A stretch of 44,246 bases of DNA from Kiritimatiellia bacterium. GTDB taxonomy: Bacteria > Verrucomicrobiota > Kiritimatiellia > RFP12 > UBA1067. Where the stretch lies: assembly GCA_024405255.1 (NCBI GenBank), contig JAKSOY010000011.1, positions 1 through 44,246 on the forward strand. The letters are read 5' to 3'. The notes below the pieces were generated by a model that saw only the letters and a program-made list of their open reading frames with translations, ran no database searches and had not been told where the DNA came from. Of the stretch, positions 42,240-44,246 are shown one piece after another. Within the stretch, counting starts at the first letter, position 1. The number at the start of each line of letters is the position of its first letter. The position numbers and the translations under genes are program-made.

Positions 42240-42299
42240 AAATTTGCTTCATGGGTGGAGAAAGATGCGCCTCTAGAGGAATTCGTCGTGACCCTTCCG

Positions 42300-43814
42300 T
42301 TAATGGACTGAGTCTCCTTCAATCAAGAGTTTGCCGTCCACAGAACGGAAAACTCTAGGTCCCATGACAATTGGTCCATTCTTAAGCGAGACGACAACCT
42401 TTTTGCAGCCTTCCATATAAGCGAACAAACATCTTTCCCCGAGCGTGCGTTCCATGGATCTGATTCCCTTCCACGAGATGTTTCCACGCTCGACCATCTG
42501 ACCATTCCAACCAATCAAGACCCAATGTCGAAATCCAGCGAACATCATGCCTATGCCGTTTTCGACTCCAACAAAACGATAGTACCCCGGATCTTGCGGG
42601 AACAACGGACTCCCTCGCTCGATCTCCAGTAAAACCTTGTCTTGGCACGAATCGTAGGCACGTATTGGGCCATCGCTCCGACCTCGCAAATAGGCAATGC
42701 CTGTCGCCACATCGACATCGAAGCCGAGATAATAGTCCGTGTCAAACGGCAGCACATGTCCTTTCCCCGTAATGGCATCGATGACGACATACTCGTAGTG
42801 ATCGTAGTCATCAGGACTCCTCTTCCATGTCCCGACGATCTTGTCATCCGATACCCAGGCGAACTGCAGCTCGCGTCCGGCGCCAATGTTGAACATGACA
42901 CTCTCGCCTCCGAGCGTTGAAATGCAAAGCACGGTCTCACGTTCAACTAAATAGGCCACTCGCCTCAAGTTCGGAGACGCGGCAATCTCCCCTCTCGGTT
43001 CGCAGGCAATTTCGTACCGGGACAATTCACTTCCCGTCCCATCGCGCAAACGCAGAATCCTTCGTCTGCCATCGGACGCGCAGGTAATAAACGTATTGGT
43101 ATCCGTGCGCGCCGAAAGAACGCGCTCGCCCGGAAGTGTCCACAGGATCCTGTCGGCGGCAACATCGTAAAGTGAAACGCCTTCAGGCGCCTGAACACGC
43201 CGCAGGGAAGAAAACCTGTCCGCTGCCGGTTCGGGGCGCGTCAGTTCACCCGTCTCGCCGTTCAACACGCAATCACCCTCCGTTGTCGGGATCGTGATCA
43301 TGCGTCCGTCTTGCGAGATCGTCGCAACGCCATACCCGCAGAGGGCATCGTGGACTCCCTCGCGCAAAACCTCTTTGATTTCATGGCGGGCAATTGTTCG
43401 CCGTGCCGTAAACACGCGTATGTCGAGCGTTACCGTATCGGCGGACTCGATCTTGGCGTAGGCGAGCATCCAACGGTCCGTGCCGCGAATGGGGATGGCG
43501 CCCTCGATCTTCTCGTTATCATACGCCCACCTTGTCGCGTGGGAAAGGCTGTTGGTCCGACCTTCCGATGCGAGGTAGTAGCGCACGGAATTGAAATGGG
43601 TGTCGCCCGCCCCGTCCGGCCCGGACAAAACCGTCCAATTGGCACGTCCGTCCACCAGCAGAATCGTCTCCCGGGGCCGTCCTGGTTCGTTGCGTTCAGC
43701 CACCACGACCGCAGGACCGGCAACACTGCCAGAATAAAACATCAGACATCCCGTACCCAAACAAAGTGCTGACACGAGCACCATGCCAACGAGAACTGCC
43801 AATATGTGTCGCAT
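42300..43814 (-). CDS. Lipoprotein with beta-propeller-like repeats, unknown
   Basis: A 504-residue protein. ATG 43814 (GAGG eight bases upstream) gives the lipoprotein signal MRHILAVLVGMVLVSALCLG, then TGC with the lipobox cysteine. An ATG eight codons earlier has poor spacing. The mature part is a run of short beta strands with a repeated pattern of a question-like value and its read-out (GYGVATISQDGRMITIPTTE; GVSLYDVAADRILWTLPGER; NTFITCASDGRRRILRLRDG; NLRRVAYLVERETVLCISTL; GIAYLRGRSDGPIRAYDSCQ). This fits a WD40/YVTN-type propeller. No catalytic motif is evident. It stands alone, followed by the operon at 42202. Function unknown. Confidence 0.7.
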   Translation of the reverse strand: MRHILAVLVGMVLVSALCLGTGCLMFYSGSVAGPAVVVAERNEPGRPRETILLVDGRANWTVLSGPDGAGDTHFNSVRYYLASEGRTNSLSHATRWAYDNEKIEGAIPIRGTDRWMLAYAKIESADTVTLDIRVFTARRTIARHEIKEVLREGVHDALCGYGVATISQDGRMITIPTTEGDCVLNGETGELTRPEPAADRFSSLRRVQAPEGVSLYDVAADRILWTLPGERVLSARTDTNTFITCASDGRRRILRLRDGTGSELSRYEIACEPRGEIAASPNLRRVAYLVERETVLCISTLGGESVMFNIGAGRELQFAWVSDDKIVGTWKRSPDDYDHYEYVVIDAITGKGHVLPFDTDYYLGFDVDVATGIAYLRGRSDGPIRAYDSCQDKVLLEIERGSPLFPQDPGYYRFVGVENGIGMMFAGFRHWVLIGWNGQMVERGNISWKGIRSMERTLGERCLFAYMEGCKKVVVSLKNGPIVMGPRVFRSVDGKLLIEGDSVH

Positions 43815-43892
43815 TCTCAGGACCTCACGCTTTGTCATTTCCTCACGAGTTCTATTCTCAGTTGCCCGTTTGAAACGAATCGTGGGCGGTCT

Positions 43893-44246
43893 TTACAAAA
43901 CCTCCCAAACGCCACGGGTTCCGCCCTTGCGACGAATGCGGCCTGCAATCTGAAGGGCCTTTTGAGAACGCTCTACGGTCGCATGAGACACCCCAAGCCT
44001 CTTTCCAAGCCCTGCAATCGTAATCTTAGGATCAGCCGCAATCGCTGCAAAAATAAGCTGTTCAACATTTCCCTCATTACCCTCACGATTTCCCTCATTT
44101 CCCTCATTACCCTCACGATTTCCCTCATTTCCCTCGTGACCAGGAGCGGTGATGCGATAGACATTCATCTGAGTGGCGAAAGCAGCTTCGTCGATTGCGA
44201 CGGGGCGAATGCCATATTCGGCGAGGACACGATTCACGCGCCGGAG
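43893..44246 (-). CDS. C-terminal part of a winged-helix regulator (AlbA_2/COG2865-like), cut by window edge
   Basis: The reading frame is open to the right edge (44246), so only about 117 residues are seen. The start LRRVNRVLAEYGIRPVAI resembles the end of the ATP-binding/AlbA_2 'putative transcriptional regulator' family. A repeat linker follows: HEGNEGNREGN twice over, 10 residues per 30-bp repeat. The C-terminus is a winged helix (FAAIAADPKITIAGLGKRLG; VSHATVERSQKALQIAGRIR). Members of this family often have low-complexity 3-4-residue repeats in just this place, which supports the call. No promoter is visible, since the gene starts outside the window. Confidence 0.65.
   Translation of the reverse strand, partial: LRRVNRVLAEYGIRPVAIDEAAFATQMNVYRITAPGHEGNEGNREGNEGNEGNREGNEGNVEQLIFAAIAADPKITIAGLGKRLGVSHATVERSQKALQIAGRIRRKGGTRGVWEVL
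44071..44130 (-). repeat. Two perfect 30-bp tandem repeats in a coding region
   Basis: 44071-44100 and 44101-44130 are identical, and a partial third unit (CCCTC) follows. Inside the unit, 9-12-bp submotifs with CCCTCA repeat. The frame is kept (10 codons per unit, EGNEGNREGN in the protein), so copy number can change without breaking the gene. Confidence 0.92.

Overview
The window reads as a chromosomal segment of a GC-rich, Gram-negative bacterium of the PVC superphylum. I would guess a gut-type Kiritimatiellota/Verrucomicrobiota lineage. That is inference from gene content: LL-diaminopimelate aminotransferase (DapL), an AroK-AroB fusion, very long secreted proteins with InlB-like and beta-strand repeats, a lamin-tail/CotH protein, and outer-membrane lipoproteins of the LpoB/YcfL type. 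I saw no rRNA, tRNA, CRISPR array or transposase gene.

Layout. (1) 1-5061, minus strand: a defence locus with hsdR, hsdM and the start of a Fic protein that runs off the left edge; no specificity subunit is inside the window. (2) 5193-15983, minus strand: secreted proteins (a beta-helix protein, a lamin-tail/CotH protein and a 1309-residue triple-repeat protein), interrupted by an AAA ATPase of the DUF234 type. The ATPase has its own AT-rich promoter region with two 33-bp direct repeats. (3) 16192-27025, minus strand: rpoD, a membrane-anchored RRM protein, aroKB, alr, pyrC, punA, a GH78-like glycosidase, a small lipoprotein and a Xer recombinase, all tightly spaced and probably largely co-transcribed. 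An HU gene with its own promoter follows. (4) 27194-29144, plus strand: purM and a secreted cyanophycinase-like peptidase, ended by a strong bidirectional terminator. (5) 29267-37444, minus strand: dapL, a GspG-like membrane protein, an ECF-like sigma factor, an unrecognised beta-rich protein, a membrane-anchored papain-like protease, then YcfL, LpoB, a CsgG-like protein and a COG3014 lipoprotein. (6) 37588-39675, plus strand: a CPBP protease with an apparently leaderless start and a MtaB/MiaB-like methylthiotransferase whose gene carries many small palindromic insertions. (7) 39709-44246, minus strand: a possible small RNA, small membrane proteins, a DUF1287 protein behind a 25-codon leader ORF, a beta-propeller-like lipoprotein, and the end of a winged-helix regulator.

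Most interesting signals. At least nine copies of a GGGGTCTGTCCCC-type palindrome sit in frame inside one enzyme gene (38454-39354), resembling in principle the palindromic elements that enter Rickettsia genes. A sigma factor, a beta-rich protein and a transmembrane papain protease form a compact, apparently undescribed signalling module (32808-35551), with a GspG-like protein just upstream. Seven-base tandem repeats begin at the stop codons of three unrelated genes (12017-12058, 29133-29174, 29241-29269). A 33-bp direct repeat with inverted ends stands in front of the DUF234 ATPase. A 25-codon ORF with a perfect Shine-Dalgarno leads the operon at 42202.
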